DNA of 64,000 nucleotides from Fomes fomentarius (GCA_022606135.1 JABYQN010000001.1:3906001-3970000), one strand, 5' to 3'; numbered from the stretch's first letter, positions 1 to 11,439 are shown. The notes: generated by a model from the sequence alone, not told the origin. Translations and numbers: made by a program.

Positions 1-1288
1 TGGTGCGCATTTTTATGTGCATTACAAGGGGTGGAAGCAGACGTGAGTTGATTTGGTTTCGCGATCTTGTTGGTATCGGTGTGCATTCGCTGACTGACGG
101 GTCTCTGCCATTACGCTCTGACACGGCCGGAAACAAACCATCGAATGGATATGCTGTGGATGCGATACGCAATCCCGGACACAAACACGAACCCGATGAT
201 GCGAACTCACAGCTGGGACGAGTGGGCGCACGTAACCCGGCTGCTCAAGTTCAACGAGACGAACATCGCGCTACAGAAGGCTCTCCAAAGCCAGTATCAG
301 GTCGCGCAAGCTGCGAGCGCGTCGAGCTCCAAGGCCGCGAAGGCGAACGCTGCAAAGGACGCGAGCGCCGCTGACAGGGGCCTTGGCAGGAAGGACGGCG
401 CACGGGGCACGAAACGCGGACGGGAGGAGGTGAGTCGGCCCGTGTGTATTGAAGGAATGATCGTAATAATAAGAGTGCGCGCGTTGCGTTGCAGGGCGAG
501 GGGACGAGGAAGCCGGAGATGAAGCTGAATGCGCCGGAGCCCTTGAAGGTGCTGCTTGTAGACGATTGGGAGGCGGTGACGAAGAACAACCAGGTGCGTG
601 TATGCGTTGCGGGTTCTGGAGTGCACGTTCGTTCATTTTCGTCACGCTCAGCTGGTTGGTCTGCCGCGAAAGCCAAACGTGGTTGAGCTTCTGGAGGAGT
701 TCAAGCAATACGTCCTCTCTCAAGCGTCTTCGACACAGTAAGTATTTCATGCCTACTTAAGAACACCGATTCATAATATCCGGATCAGGCTGAAGGATCC
801 GCAAGTACTCCTTCCAACGATCGTCGCTGGACTGCAGACATACTTTGATCGCGCACTTGGTGCGAATCTGCTATACCGCTTTGAGCGGCCGCAGTACGCA
901 GAGGTCAGGAAAAGGTATGTGAACGGCCCGACGGTGCAGGTCGGCCAGGAGAAGGAGATGAGCGCGATCTACGGCGCAGAGCATTTCTTGCGCATGCTGG
1001 GTACGTTTTCGTGTCCGTGTCACGACAGCCGACTAACGCTTGGGTTGGTGCCGACAGTGAGTCTGCCGCAGATGGTCGCCAGCTCGTCCATGGACAGCGA
1101 GAGCGTGGGCCTGTTGAGGGACTATGCGAATGAGCTTCTCCAGTGAGTGCAACCGGTCGGGGATCCTCGTGTCGATTTCGAAGCTGGTGAAAAGATGCTG
1201 ACCGGTCCCCGTTCGCAGATGGATGGTCAAGGAGCGGCATAGAATATTCGTGCCAGAGTACAAGGGGGCGAGCATTGTATCCCAGTGA
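1..1288 (+). CDS. EAF3: EAF3/MRG15-type chromatin protein, copy 1 (5' end outside window)
   Basis: Chromodomain plus MRG-domain subunit of NuA4 histone acetyltransferase and Rpd3S deacetylase complexes (known for the family); it reads methylated H3K36 in the nucleus. Exons read from splice motifs: <1-42, 213-429, 495-593, 652-737, 789-1000, 1058-1142, 1219-1288. The first exon carries the end of the chromodomain (HFYVHYKGWKQT), exon 2 completes it (WDEW) and runs into an Ala/Lys-rich linker. Exons 3-7 encode the MRG domain (LLVDDWEAVTKNNQ, YFDRALGANLLYRFERPQY, EHFLRML). The exon lengths 217, 99, 86, 212 and 85 nt are the same as in the complete copy at 59,512-60,978. The last exon diverges: this copy ends ...PEYKGASIVSQ-stop, whereas the other ends ...PEYESASIAYQNISRS-stop. 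So it may be the non-functional or diverging copy. Start codon lies upstream of the window. Confidence 0.9.
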
Positions 1289-2466
1289 AACCCCCGAATG
1301 CTCTGACATGCCGCGGTATGCCACAGTATGGAAAATGTCAAAACAGTGTGCTCTCTTCTGCCAGTGAGCGTGTTAGCACGGCCGAAAATGGCAAAAGTCT
1401 CAGCTACTGCAAATCTATATCTACACGCCCAAATGAGTTCTATAAGTTGTCTATAGCTGAGATGGGAGGCATTGTGGAGGTATCTGGGTTGTAAGCCCTA
1501 GTTATCCGTCGACCCGAGCAATCGGGGGGTAAATAAATATATATTCACCCAATATCTGACACCATAAGTGTGGAGTATAGATGCAGGCGCTTGATTTCCC
1601 AAAGAAAGCAAGCTTGAACACAGGGTATGATGACAAAATGCACTGCACCATGGAGATTGAAATGCTGGCACTAGCATTTGAGTGCCACTGCTGAAGCAAC
1701 TCATGCCACTGCACCATACCAGCTTATGGTGAGCTCAAAGTGCATAGAATATATATCTGTCTCTGCTGGACTTGCACAAAAATTCTCTGTTCCCCCCAGA
1801 ACAAGTGCAATAGAGAAGGATGTATTAGTTAGTTTTAGCTATAAATTGGTACAGAGACACATGTATACTACAAGAATCTAACTTCCAACAACAAAGTACT
1901 AGAAGGTGCAGCAGGAAGGGTGCACCCACTGGAGTCACCACTTGAGATTTCTGGTGTCATCAGGCACCCATATCATAACTGTATGATACATGAGAATATA
2001 TGGTGGGCATATTTGATACCAATTACACTGTCATCATGGTGCCAATATGTGACATATGCTTTCCTTACAGTACCTGCAGATGACATGCCATGATATGGGG
2101 AGGCGATTGGACCTGCATTGGGAAATCAATGGACAACCTCCATAAGTCCCAGATACTATACTCATTTGGGCATGTATCTTATGTATCTTGCATGCACATA
2201 AATATGCTCTTCTATGTGTGTAGAGATCACAGTGAGCAATCTCCAGATTTTATTGAAGAAAAGTTGCAGAAAAGGTACTACTACCATGTGTAGAAGACAT
2301 ATATGTACACACAACACTGAGGAAACAATATCTTGATACTATGTTGCACATGGATCCAGCCTATGACTTCTGCCTGTTCACCTCTAGATGGCAGAGTAAT
2401 AATATCAGGATCTCTAGTTAGAGTTAAAAATTACAAATCCTCTGGTAGGCTCTGGTATGCCAATCT
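1289..2466. other. CpG-poor intergenic stretch without a supported gene
   Basis: About 1.2 kb between the EAF3 copy and the first LTR. Short ORFs only, none with recognisable content. The sequence is rich in TG and CA and poor in CG. Part of it (about 2,000-2,200) is a decayed copy of sequence also present at 58,740-58,930. Confidence 0.5.
2055..2200 (+). repeat. Decayed repeat copy, partner at about 58,810-58,930
   Basis: Aligned by eye in direct orientation with 58,810-58,930: both contain CTTACAGTA, then GCAGATGACATG, then GGGAGG followed by GATTGGACC here and GATCGGACC there. Nearly every CG in the 58.8-kb copy is TG or CA here (for example GGCGTG against GGCATG, GCTCGT against ACTCAT). 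The better copy looks like an exon between AG and GTAAGT, but I cannot name a protein. Confidence 0.55.
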
Positions 2467-2920
2467 TGTTGACTGCAGTGTGCCTCAGAGCAATCACAAT
2501 GGCCTATGTCGAGATCTGTGAAGTCTGATATATTGCAGAAATAATACTACCCACCTATGTTGAGCTCTGTGAAGTCTGAGAGACACCAGAGCTCGACACA
2601 GCAACTGTCTACGGCGCAGGAGCACGTGGGAAACAACTGTACAGTACTTCTAAACATGGAAATCAACAAAACATACAGAAGCGCTCAAAGAAAAATTCAT
2701 GGAGGGCGCAGGAGTCAATGCACAGGCTAGCGCTCTTAACCGAGGCGCGGGGCGCCCATCGCGACCCTGTGTGAATATTTGCACAGCCACAGGTCGAATA
2801 GGGAAGGAGGGAAAAATCGGCGAAGATAATGGTGCAGTGAAGGAATTAGGGAATGTGTGGAAGGCTGAATGAAAACAAACCATGGACTTGGCTAGGGCAC
2901 AAGACCCATGAGGTCCAACA
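2467..2920 (-). repeat. Copia-1 LTR, long form (3' LTR of A)
   Basis: 454 bp, begins TGTTGACTGCAG and ends GGTCCAACA on the + strand, giving TG..CA ends. It carries the 51-bp partial internal duplication (two copies of GAGCTCTGTGAAGTCTGA-like sequence) that defines the long form. Confidence 0.92.
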
Positions 2921-3099
2921 CTCCCCCCTGACCAGTCAAGTCCCCAGCCCAAGCATCTTCACCATCTCCAGCACCTTGGGCTTAGGCAGGGACTTGGTGA
3001 GGATGTCCGCCGGCATGTCCGAAGTGCGGAGGTGCTCAATCTCAATCCGCCCTTTGGCTACTTCGTCCCGCAGCCAGTAAAAGCGCAGATCGAGGTGCT

Positions 3100-6000
3100 T
3101 CATGCGCCCATGGTGCTCAGGATTTTTCGCAACAGAGAGGGCGGAGAGGTTGTCGATGCGGAGGAGACATCAAAGCCAAACTCCGTGAGCAGGTTGCGAA
3201 GCCAAAGCATCTCCTGGCCGGCGGAGACCGCTGCAACGAATTCCGCCTCCGTGGTGGACAGCGCAACAATTGTCTGCAGACGGCTCGACCAGGAGATCGC
3301 ACCAGTACCCATCTTGATCATATAGCCAGAGGTGGAGCGACCAGTGTCAGGACAGCCAGCATGGTCCGCATCGGTGAAGGAGGTGAAGAGCTCAGCGTTG
3401 GGTGAAGGGGAGTAGGTGAGCTTGTAGTCAAGAGTGCCCTTGATGTAGCGGAAGAGATGCTTGACCGCCTTCCAGTGCGTCACCCCGGGATTCTGGGAGA
3501 AACGCGCAAGGTTGCCCACAGTGCGAGAGATGTCTGGGCGCGTCGCTACAGCAAGATAAAAAAGAGAGCCAACAGCCTGGTTGTAGGGAATGTCCTGCAT
3601 GTCGCGCGCATCAGCTGGCGACGAGGGAGCCATCTCCGCACTGAGACGGAGGCCTGGGTCCATGGGAGTGCCCACCGGGTCACAGTCTGAGAAGCCGTAG
3701 CGTTCGAGGATGTCAAGGGTGTACTGGGGCTGTGAGACGGACAGGGAACGCGTCGAGCGGTCACGCTCAATCTTGACACCCAGGAGCCAGGACGTAGGAC
3801 CAAGGTCTCGCAATTTGAAGTGTGCGCGGAGGTCGTCCTTGACGCGCTGAATGGCCGCTTTGGACTTGCCAGCAATGGTGATGTCGTCGACAAAGACAGG
3901 GATGATGAGACGCACTCCATCGCGCAGATAGACCCAGACACTGTGCTCGCAGACCAGGCGCGAAAATCTGAGCTTGAGCAGGACCTCGTGCAGCTTCTCA
4001 TGCCAGCAGCGGCCAGCCTGCTTGAGACCATAGAGAGCCTTGCGGAGGTGCCAGACCCACTGCGGAGTCTTCTCCTCGAGGGCTGCTGCATGTACACCTC
4101 CTCCTTGAGCTCGCCGTTGAGGTAGGCAGAAGAGATGTCCACAGACTCGAGTTCGAGGTCTTCGAGTGCAGCAAGGGCGAGGATAGCGCGGATGGAGGCC
4201 CACTTGGGTGTAGGAGCAAAGGTCTCATTGTAGTCGAAGCCAGGGCGCTGAGAGAAGCCCTTTGCGACAAGACGGCCCTTGTATCGCTCAATGGAGCCGT
4301 CCGCATTGCGCTTGACACGGAACACCCAGCGTGAGCCAATGGCTTTGCGACTGGGCGGAAGCTGCACAAGTTCAAAGGTGCCGTTCTCGACAAGGGACTG
4401 GATCTCGTCCTGCGCGGCCTTGAGCCACTTGTCGCGCTCGTCTGGCGGAAGCCTCATCGCATCAGAGATAGAGCGCGGCTCGCCGTGCTGCTCTTGCGCT
4501 GCCTTGAGCGCATGCTCAACCACAGACTCGAATGCGACCTCCAGTGCATCATCATATGACAGGAAGTCATCGCGCTCACCAGTGTAGACATGCTCAATGC
4601 CCGCAAGCATTGCCTCGACAGTGCACTCCAGTCCATCCTCGTGATCACGTCCGAGGAGGTCAAGCTCATCGTCCGAGGATGTTGGAGACGGCGGAGGCGA
4701 AGGAGAGCGGTATGCGCGGAACTGGACTGGGATTGGGTCGACTGGCGCGTCAATGAGTGGGTCTGGTGAAGGCGAGTGACGCTGTGGAGTGTTGTCGCGC
4801 TCAGAGGGCTCTGGAGTGGGAGCAGGTGACAGAGTGTGGATGCGGAGGCGCTGCGGTACACGGTTCTCTCGCTCAAGCTGCTGGTTGTTCAGTGAGCCTG
4901 TGTAGCAAGTGGAGCGCGCTGGGAGCTTGCGTGCGAGTGCAGGATATGGCCTGAAGCCGCCATGACCGTCCGCTTCATGGTGAGCGGACGGCGTGCCTGA
5001 GCGAGATGCTGGGCGAGGTGGAGGTGCAGCGCGCGGCGCAGGAGGCACAGGAGGTGCTGGAGGACTCGGACTGCGTGGTGGTGCATCCGGGGATGGTGCG
5101 CGCGGCTCTGGAGGTGCAGGCGGAGCATTTTGCAGTGCAGGAGGTGCGGGCGGAGCATTTTGCGGTGCAGGAGGTGCAGGAGGTGCAGGATCATCTGGAT
5201 CGTCTCCCCCTTGATCGTGCAGCTCTGGCACGTCCTCAGCGTCGTCGGGCGCGTCGTCCGCATGCTTTGCGTCGCTGGGAATGTCCACTTCGTCCAGAGG
5301 CAGCCCAAAGACATTGATAGAGGGCGAGTTACCAGGGAAGCAGCGCTCGTCGAATACAGCATGCGAGGAGATGAGGAATTTCTTCGCAGCTGGATCCCAG
5401 AACCGCCAGGCTTTGGTGCCCTCAGGATAGCCGACAAAGATGCATTTGCGCGTGTGAGGCTGCAGCGCTTTGCGGTCCTTCTTGCGCACAAGCACATAAG
5501 CCAGGCAGCCGAAGACGCGGAAGTAGGAGACATCCGGTTTGCGTCTGTCGCGTTTCCAGGCAGTGTAAGGGATACTGCCGCCCAGCGCAGAGGTAGGCAT
5601 GCGGTTGCGAGTGTGGACAAAGGTAGAGACGGCGTGACCCCAGAACGACGGAGGCAGCTTGGCCTGAGAGAGAAGAGCTGTTGCGCCCTCAGCAATGGTG
5701 CAGTTTGCTCGCTCCGTAACACCGTTCTGGTGCGGCTCATCTGGCTCTGTGTGTTGGCGATGGATGCCGTGCTCAGCGCAGAAGTCGGCGTACTCCTGGC
5801 CAATGTACTCGCCGCCCTTGTCGTCGCGCGTGGCCTTGATCCGCAGGCCAAGACAGTTCTCAGCATATGCTTTGAACACCTTGAACGCAGCAAACGCGTC
5901 GCTCTTGCGCTTCAGGAATGCAATGGCCCAGAAACGCGTCGCATTGCACACAAAAATCATCCAGTACAGATGACCTTCGGGCGTAGCGACCGGGAGCTTG

Positions 6001-7553
6001 CCCTTGAGGTCGGTGTGGACCAGGGCGATGGGGACGAGCTTCCTGGACGCAAAACGAGGGATGGAGTGACGATTGAGCTTTCCAGCAAGACACGGCTCGC
6101 AGACAGTGTCCAGAGCGCGTTTTGAGCGAATGGTGAGACCGCAGACAAGGCCCTTGCGCACAACAGCACGCAGGTCGTCGAGGTTGGTGTGGGAGCAGCG
6201 CTGGTGCCACAGGGACAAGTCCTCCTCGCTGGCGGTCGACGCAGCGAGTGCACTGTGCGACTGTGACACAGTATGGCCAAGGAGATAGCCCACATTGTGC
6301 CGGTCGACTTGCGCTTCGAAGCGCAGCTGTCCCTGCTGGCGGAACAGTGCACGCGCAGCCTGGATCTCGACGACATAGCCCTTCTCGCGTGTGAGATGGA
6401 AAACGGACAGTAGATTGCTGGCGAGCGCAGGAACATGCAAGACATCGTGTAGTACAACAGCAGGTGGTACAACTCCGTCCCTCTCCGCCGGTTGGAACAC
6501 CACAGACCCTAGCCCAGCCGAGTAGACAATGTGCGAGTTGGCGAGGCGGATGGGGATGACGTGCGGCGAGTAGTAGCGGAACCAGTGATGGTGAGGGGTC
6601 ATGTGTGCAGAAGCACCTGTGTCGGTGTTCCAGTTAGTTGCAGCTGGAGTAGCGAGCCAAGCAGAGCGGTCGGAGACAGAGAGGAGGGCGGAAGCGCAAC
6701 CAGCACTCACAGCAGCTGACCCAGCAGACTCTGGGGGAGTGTCCTGCGTGTTCTTGGATGCCTCAGCAGCTTTCTCCTTGCGCTTGGGCTTCTGGGAGCG
6801 GAACTGCGAACACTGAGCCGCTTTCTCCTTGGCCCGAGTGCTCGCATCGCGCTTGGAGAAGCACTGGTCCTCGGAGTGGCCGGTGCGACCGCAGAACGCG
6901 CAGATGAGAGTGGATGCGGCATGGGAGAGCGCAGGCGTCAACGGGGACACCCCAGGCTGGTTCTCGAGCGCAACGAACGCATCCTGCAGCTTCTCCAAGG
7001 TCAAGGAGTCGTCGAGGAGCAGCGTCTGGCGCAGCGAGTTGAACTCAGCCGGCAGTGCACAGATGAGCGTCATGAGGACAAGCTCGTCGTCTAGCTGGTC
7101 GAGATCGAAGCCCGCAGGACGCAGGGCACGCATCTCAGACTTGAGCTGCGAAGCATGGGTGGAGAGAGTGGATAGGGACTTGTCTTTGGCCTTTTGGAGG
7201 CTGAGCAGCGCATTATAGGTGTTAAAACGTGTACCGGGACGTTTCTGCATGTGTATGGCCTCCAACTTCGTCCACATCGCACTGGGATCGCTGCGGATGG
7301 ACTCCAGATGCGTGTGCTGCTCCCTCTCCACACAACCCCATAACTCCCCAGCTGCCATCTCCACCCTGTTGTCGAAATCGCGCATTTCACGGCGCTCACC
7401 TGAGTCCCATGGCTGCGTGAAGACGGGCCTGGTCTCAGTGCCCCCGACAATGCGAAGAGCACCAAGAGTGCGGAGCCTTGCCTCCATGTCGAGCCTCCAT
7501 TGCTGGTAGTTGCGATTGTTGAGCTTTGGGAAGGAGGGTGCGGACGGAGCCAT
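3100..7553 (-). pseudogene. Copia-1 gag-pol polyprotein, element A, one frameshift
   Basis: Polyprotein of the same family as the intact copy at 19,647-24,107. Start ATG at 7,553 (MAPSAPSF). Gag, a CX2CX4HX4C zinc knuckle, aspartic protease (DTGA), GAG-pre-integrase, integrase and the start of reverse transcriptase read in one frame down to about 4,080. There 7 bp are missing relative to element C (CTCCTCGAGGGCTGC here, eight bases instead of one between CTCCTCGA and GGCTGC in C). This shifts the frame. The rest of RT, with the VFVDDI catalytic motif, and RNase H (TDADHAG) continue in another frame to the stop at 3,100. The long open frame running on to 3,546 after the shift is translated out of frame. 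The element cannot make full-length Pol unaided. Confidence 0.88.
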
Positions 7554-7763
7554 GGTGATAGGGGAAGTGTGCGGCGTGCGACGAGTGGGTGAAATTGCGA
7601 AGGGATTGGGCGAGAAACCCACGAGGAGCGATGGAATTGATGGGGGAAACACCCAGAGAGATGAAAACAAGTCAAGCAGAGCAAGCAGGGAAGACTGGGG
7701 ACCAGGATGAGGTCTTGAGAGCGATGGACTGGTGGAGATGGATGTCTGGAGGCAGTCAGAGCA

Positions 7764-7777
7764 CAGGGCTCATAACC
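7764..7777 (-). promoter_or_regulatory. Primer-binding site, initiator tRNA-Met anticodon-arm type
   Basis: CAGGGCTCATAACC lies directly against the 5' LTR. It equals the anticodon stem-loop sequence of eukaryotic initiator tRNA-Met (CAT anticodon). This is the half-tRNA priming known from Ty5 and Drosophila copia. Confidence 0.75.
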
Positions 7778-8180
7778 TGTTGACTGCAGTGTGCCTCAGA
7801 GCAATCACAATGGCCTATGTCAAGCTCTGTGAAGTCTGAGAGACACCAGAGCTCGACACAGCAACTGTCTACGGCGCAGGAGCGCGTGGGAAACAGCTGT
7901 ACAGTACTTCCAAACATGGGAATCAACAAAACATACAAAGGCGCTCAAAGAAAAATTCATGGAGGGCGCAGGAGTCAATGCACGGGCTAGCGCTCTTAAC
8001 CGAGGCGCGGGGCGCCCGTCGCGACCCTGTGTGAATATTTGCACAGCCACAGGTCGAATAGGGAAGGAGGGAAAAATCGGCGAAGATAATGGTGCAGTGA
8101 AGGAATTAGGGAATGTGTGGAAGGCTGGATGAAAACAAACCATGGACTTGGCTAGGGCACAAGACCCATGAGGTCCAACA
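7778..8180 (-). repeat. Copia-1 LTR, short form (5' LTR of A, 3' LTR of B)
   Basis: 403 bp, same ends as the long form but with a single GAGCTCTGTGAAGTCTGAGAGACACC block and no 51-bp duplication. Internal element sequence flanks it on both sides (PBS on the left, polypurine tract plus RNase H end on the right). Confidence 0.9.
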
Positions 8181-8358
8181 CTCCCCCTGACCAGTCAAGT
8201 CCCCAGCCCAAGCATCTTCACCATCTCCAGCACCTTGGGCTTAGGCAGGGACTTGGTGAGGATGTCCGCCGGCATGTCCGAAGTGCGGAGGTGCTCAATC
8301 TCAATCCGCCCTTTGGCTACTTCGTCCCGCAGCCAGTAAAAGCGCAGATCGAGGTGCT

Positions 8359-9373
8359 TCATGCGCCCATGGTGCTCAGGATTTTTCGCAACAGAGAGGG
8401 CGGAGAGGTTGTCGATGCGGAGGAGACATCAAAGCCAAACTCCGTGAGCAGGTTGCGAAGCCAAAGCATCTCCTGGCCGGCGGAGACCGCTGCAACGAAT
8501 TCCGCCTCCGTGGTGGACAGCGCAACAATTGTCTGCAGACGGCTCGACCAGGAGATCGCACCAGTACCCATCTTGATCATATAGCCAGAGGTGGAGCGAC
8601 CAGTGTCAGGACAGCCAGCATGGTCCGCATCGGTGAAGGAGGTGAAGAGCTCAGCGTTGGGTGAAGGGGAGTAGGTGAGCTTGTAGTCAAGAGTGCCCTT
8701 GATGTAGCGGAAGAGATGCTTGACCGCCTTCCAGTGCGTCACCCCGGGATTCTGGGAGAAACGCGCAAGGTTGCCCACAGTGCGAGAGATGTCTGGGCGC
8801 GTCGCTACAGCAAGATAAAAAAGAGAGCCAACAGCCTGGTTGTAGGGAATGTCCTGCATGTCGCGCGCATCAGCTGGCGACGAGGGAGCCATCTCCGCAC
8901 TGAGACGGAGGCCTGGGTCCATGGGAGTGCCCACCGGGTCACAGTCTGAGAAGCCGTAGCGTTCGAGGATGTCAAGGGTGTACTGGCGCTGTGAGACGGA
9001 CAGGGAACGCGTCGAGCGGTCACGCTCAATCTTGACACCCAGGAGCCAGGACGTAGGACCAAGGTCTCGCAATTTGAAGTGTGCGCGGAGGTCGTCCTTG
9101 ACGCGCTGAATGGCCGCTTTGGACTTGCCAGCAATGGTGATGTCATCGACAAAGACAGGGATGATGAGACGCACTCCATCGCGCAGATAGACCCAGACAC
9201 TGTGCTCGCAGACCAGGCGCGAAAATCTGAGCTTGAGCAGGACCTCGTGCAGCTTCTCATGCCAGCAGCGGCCAGCCTGCTTGAGACCATAGAGAGCCTT
9301 GCGGAGGTGCCAGACCCACTGCGGAGTCTTCTCCTCAAAGCCCTCGGGCTGCTGCATGTAGACCTCCTCCTTG
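8359..9373 (-). pseudogene. Copia-1 RT/RNase H fragment (element B)
   Basis: Open frame encoding the C-terminal part of Pol: starts in RT at KEEVYMQQPEGFEEK, includes the catalytic VFVDDI motif and the RNase H signature TDADHAG and ends ...STMGA-stop. Gag, protease and integrase are absent. It keeps the EGFEEK bases lost in element A, so it is not a simple copy of A. Confidence 0.88.
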
Positions 9374-9776
9374 TGTTGGACCTCATGGGTCTTGTGCCCT
9401 AGCCAAGTCCATGGTTTGTTTTCATTCAGCCTTCCACACATTCCCTAATTCCTTCACTGCACCATTATCTTCGCCGATTTTTCCCTCCTTCCCTATTTGA
9501 CCTGTGGCTGTGCAAATATTCACACAGGGTCGCGACGGGCGCCCCGCGCCTCGGTTAAGAGCGCTAGCCCGTGCATTGACTCCTGCGCCCTCCATGAATT
9601 TTTCTTTGAGCGCCTTTGTATGTTTTGTTGATTCCCATGTTTGGAAGTACTGTACAGCTGTTTCCCATGCGCTCCTGCACCGTAGACAGTCGCTGTGTCG
9701 AGCTCTGGTGTCTCTCAGACTTCACAGAGCTTGACATAGGCCATTGTGATTGCTCTGAGGCACACTGCAGTCAACA
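9374..9776 (+). repeat. Copia-1 LTR, short form, inverted relative to B
   Basis: 403 bp in + orientation (TGTTGGACCTCATGGG to CACTGCAGTCAACA). It joins the broken RT of element B to the 5' remains of the copia-3 relic. Confidence 0.92.
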
Positions 9777-10690
9777 CCTCTATGAGCACTCAGGTGGGTA
9801 GTGTAGCTACCACTGTGTGTAGTATACAATGTAGTAGGTTATGAGCCCTGGGGCATGCCTGGTAATGTGCCCACGATGGCTGTAATGTGCCTGCAAAGAC
9901 TGAAAACCATGGCTACCTGCCTGCCTGATGCATACCCTGGAAAGGGTAGCAGCTCAGTTAAGTGTGACCTTTGAGTCCACTATCTCACACAATGATGGGG
10001 AACCTGTGCACATCAATGAGATTAACATTTGCATCTTCCTTGCTTCTTCTGCTCAATGTGCCTGACTGCATGCTCACGATGGCATGCACCCAGATTGATA
10101 TCAGATCCAGCAATCCTCCCACCATATCCAGCACCCTCACCCAGCTCATACACATCTTCAAAGGAATCAATTGGACCTTCTGGAAACCTGTGGCTAAAGC
10201 ATACATCAACACTCAAGGTCAGGAGTCCATCCTCACAACTTCACACCCACCTGATGGCAACGGCAACCAAGCAATTTGGGATGAGCTCAATTGTAAGGCC
10301 ATGGGAAACATTTGGCTCTGTGTCACCCCCTCCATTGTGGAGAAGATCCACTCCAAGACCACTGCAAAGGAGATGTGGGAAACACTCAAGGCTGAATATG
10401 GGAAACTGGGTCTTCCAGTCATCTACTCACACTTCGAGGCCACTCTCGCAGTCACCATTTCAAGCAACTCACACCCCGCCCCCACTATCAATGAAATGAT
10501 TTCATGCTTCAACAAGCTAACGGTGCAGAACATCATGATAAGCGAATTCATTCAAGCAATGCTTTTACTCACCAAGCTCCCACAGTTGATGGACTGCATC
10601 GTACAACCCTTCTATTAGAAGGAGAAGATCAATGATGTCCATCGTGCAATCATTGTCCACTGGGAGCAATGTGAGGCATGACACCCCCCT
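9777..10690 (+). mobile_element. Relic of a third copia family (copia-3): LTR end, PBS and gag
   Basis: After the copia-1 LTR come about 60 bp of another LTR end, then the primer-binding site GGTTATGAGCCCTG at 9,837-9,850. A leader and a degenerate gag follow. The element is cut off on the left by the copia-1 LTR and on the right by an A/T-rich repeat. CpG content is low, as expected for an old methylated copy. Confidence 0.7.
10079..10618 (+). pseudogene. Copia-3 Gag fragment
   Basis: From ATG 10,079 (MACTQIDIRSSNPPTISSTL) the frame encodes a Ty1/copia Gag N-terminal (UBN2-like) region: INWTFWKPVAKAYINTQG, then AKEMWETLKAEYGK and a C-terminal helical part. A TAG at 10,616-10,618 ends the frame, yet Gag-like sequence (KEKINDVHRAIIVHWEQCEA) continues in frame beyond it, so the stop is premature. 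No zinc knuckle or Pol follows. Family assignment is by pattern recognition only. Confidence 0.65.
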
Positions 10691-10734
10691 GCTGGTCACA
10701 CAAACAAGCTGTCACACCGTGCAGGGCCCCGTTC

Positions 10735-11290
10735 TGCACCGGGTTATAGGCAGGTTATAGGCGAGACGTCAGGGTTAACTATAGCATGATTATCACTAGC
10801 CTATAGCACAGGGAAACAGGTATCCAATAGAAACAATGCTGCATGCCTTTTGTCCAGTTGCATAGGACTTAATGAAGGGTTGATAGGGTTGGTATAGGAA
10901 ACCTATAATATTTCCGTAACTCTGTGCTTCAGCAGCAGGATTGGTAACCTTTTAGACGACTGTAAGTTGTCTGTTACACGACTATAACAATGGGTGATAG
11001 GCATGATAAAGGGAACCGATAGCCGGTTAAATGGATATCCTTTTAACCCATACACTAGCCACATTAATGACTTGAGTTGAACCGTCTGATAGCTTCGTTA
11101 AAGGATACCTGACAAACCGGCTATAGACAAGAGGAGTAGTTAACCTGTATTGCCCAAATAGCACGACTGCTGCACCGGCAGAAAGGAAGCCAGACTTACC
11201 CAGTGTACAGTTAACCTATAAAACCATAATCCCACGACTCTTGCACCAGGTTATAGTCAATAAATAGTTAAGCTGTTGTCTCTCCTATCG
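10735..11290. repeat. A/T-rich repeat with many (G)TTATAGG words, partner at 48,130-48,560
   Basis: No ORF of note. About 170 bp (10,880-11,030) align in direct orientation with 48,150-48,330: both share TGATAGGGT, TGCTTCAGC, GATTGGT and ACTATAAC/GCTATAAC steps. A TATAAAA word near 11,220 and AATAAAT near 11,262 would fit an LTR with promoter and polyadenylation signals. Both copies lie beside copia-3-type coding fragments, so this may be that family's LTR (inference). Confidence 0.5.
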
Positions 11291-11439
11291 CAGCGATTCG
11301 GCGCTTATCCTGAGAAGATTCCCCTCCGAGATTAGATAAAGAATCTGTCAGATAAGACTGCCCAATCACTACTTATTGATCTCCGAGCCCCTGGTCACGG
11401 AGACAGAATCACATCAGTCCAGGGACTCCACACCGCGCC

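Larger units (their letters stand above)
2467..8180 (-). mobile_element. Copia-1 LTR retrotransposon, element A (chimeric, frameshifted)
   Basis: Minus-strand Ty1/copia element bounded by TGTTG...CAACA long terminal repeats: 3' LTR 2,467-2,920 (454 bp) and 5' LTR 7,778-8,180 (403 bp). A polypurine tract (GGGGGGAG on the minus strand) abuts the 3' LTR. A primer-binding site complementary to the initiator-Met tRNA anticodon arm abuts the 5' LTR. The two LTRs are of different length classes, which should not happen in a single insertion because both LTRs are copied from one template. The 5' LTR also serves as 3' LTR of the partial element B at 8,181, so the array looks like a product of LTR-LTR recombination. 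No matching 5-bp flanks were found. Confidence 0.9.
8181..9776 (-). mobile_element. Copia-1 element B: 3' half of an element joined to an inverted LTR
   Basis: From the polypurine tract at 8,181 to 9,373 this is nearly identical to 2,921-4,110 of element A (minus-strand RT and RNase H). The internal region stops abruptly in RT at ...CTCCTCCTTG, equivalent to position 20,661 of element C. It is followed at once by a 403-bp LTR in the opposite (+) orientation, 9,374-9,776. The rest of the element is missing, and no target duplication flanks the inverted LTR (CCTTG left, CCTCT right). Confidence 0.85.

Noticed and set aside
4993..5317. Gly/Ala-rich ORFs on the + strand opposite the copia Pro-rich spacer
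   Set aside because: Antisense shadows of APPAPP repeats in gag-pol.
3546..7670. 1,374-codon open frame as a single intact polyprotein
   Set aside because: Its last about 180 codons are out of frame with conserved RT/RNase H after a 7-bp deletion near 4,080, and its first codons precede the conserved ATG at 7,553.
9504..9734. Recurring ORF in every copia-1 LTR (MAVQIFTQGRDGRPAPRLRA...)
   Set aside because: It recurs only because the LTR recurs, lacks a conserved start and has no domain. LTR regulatory sequence explains it.
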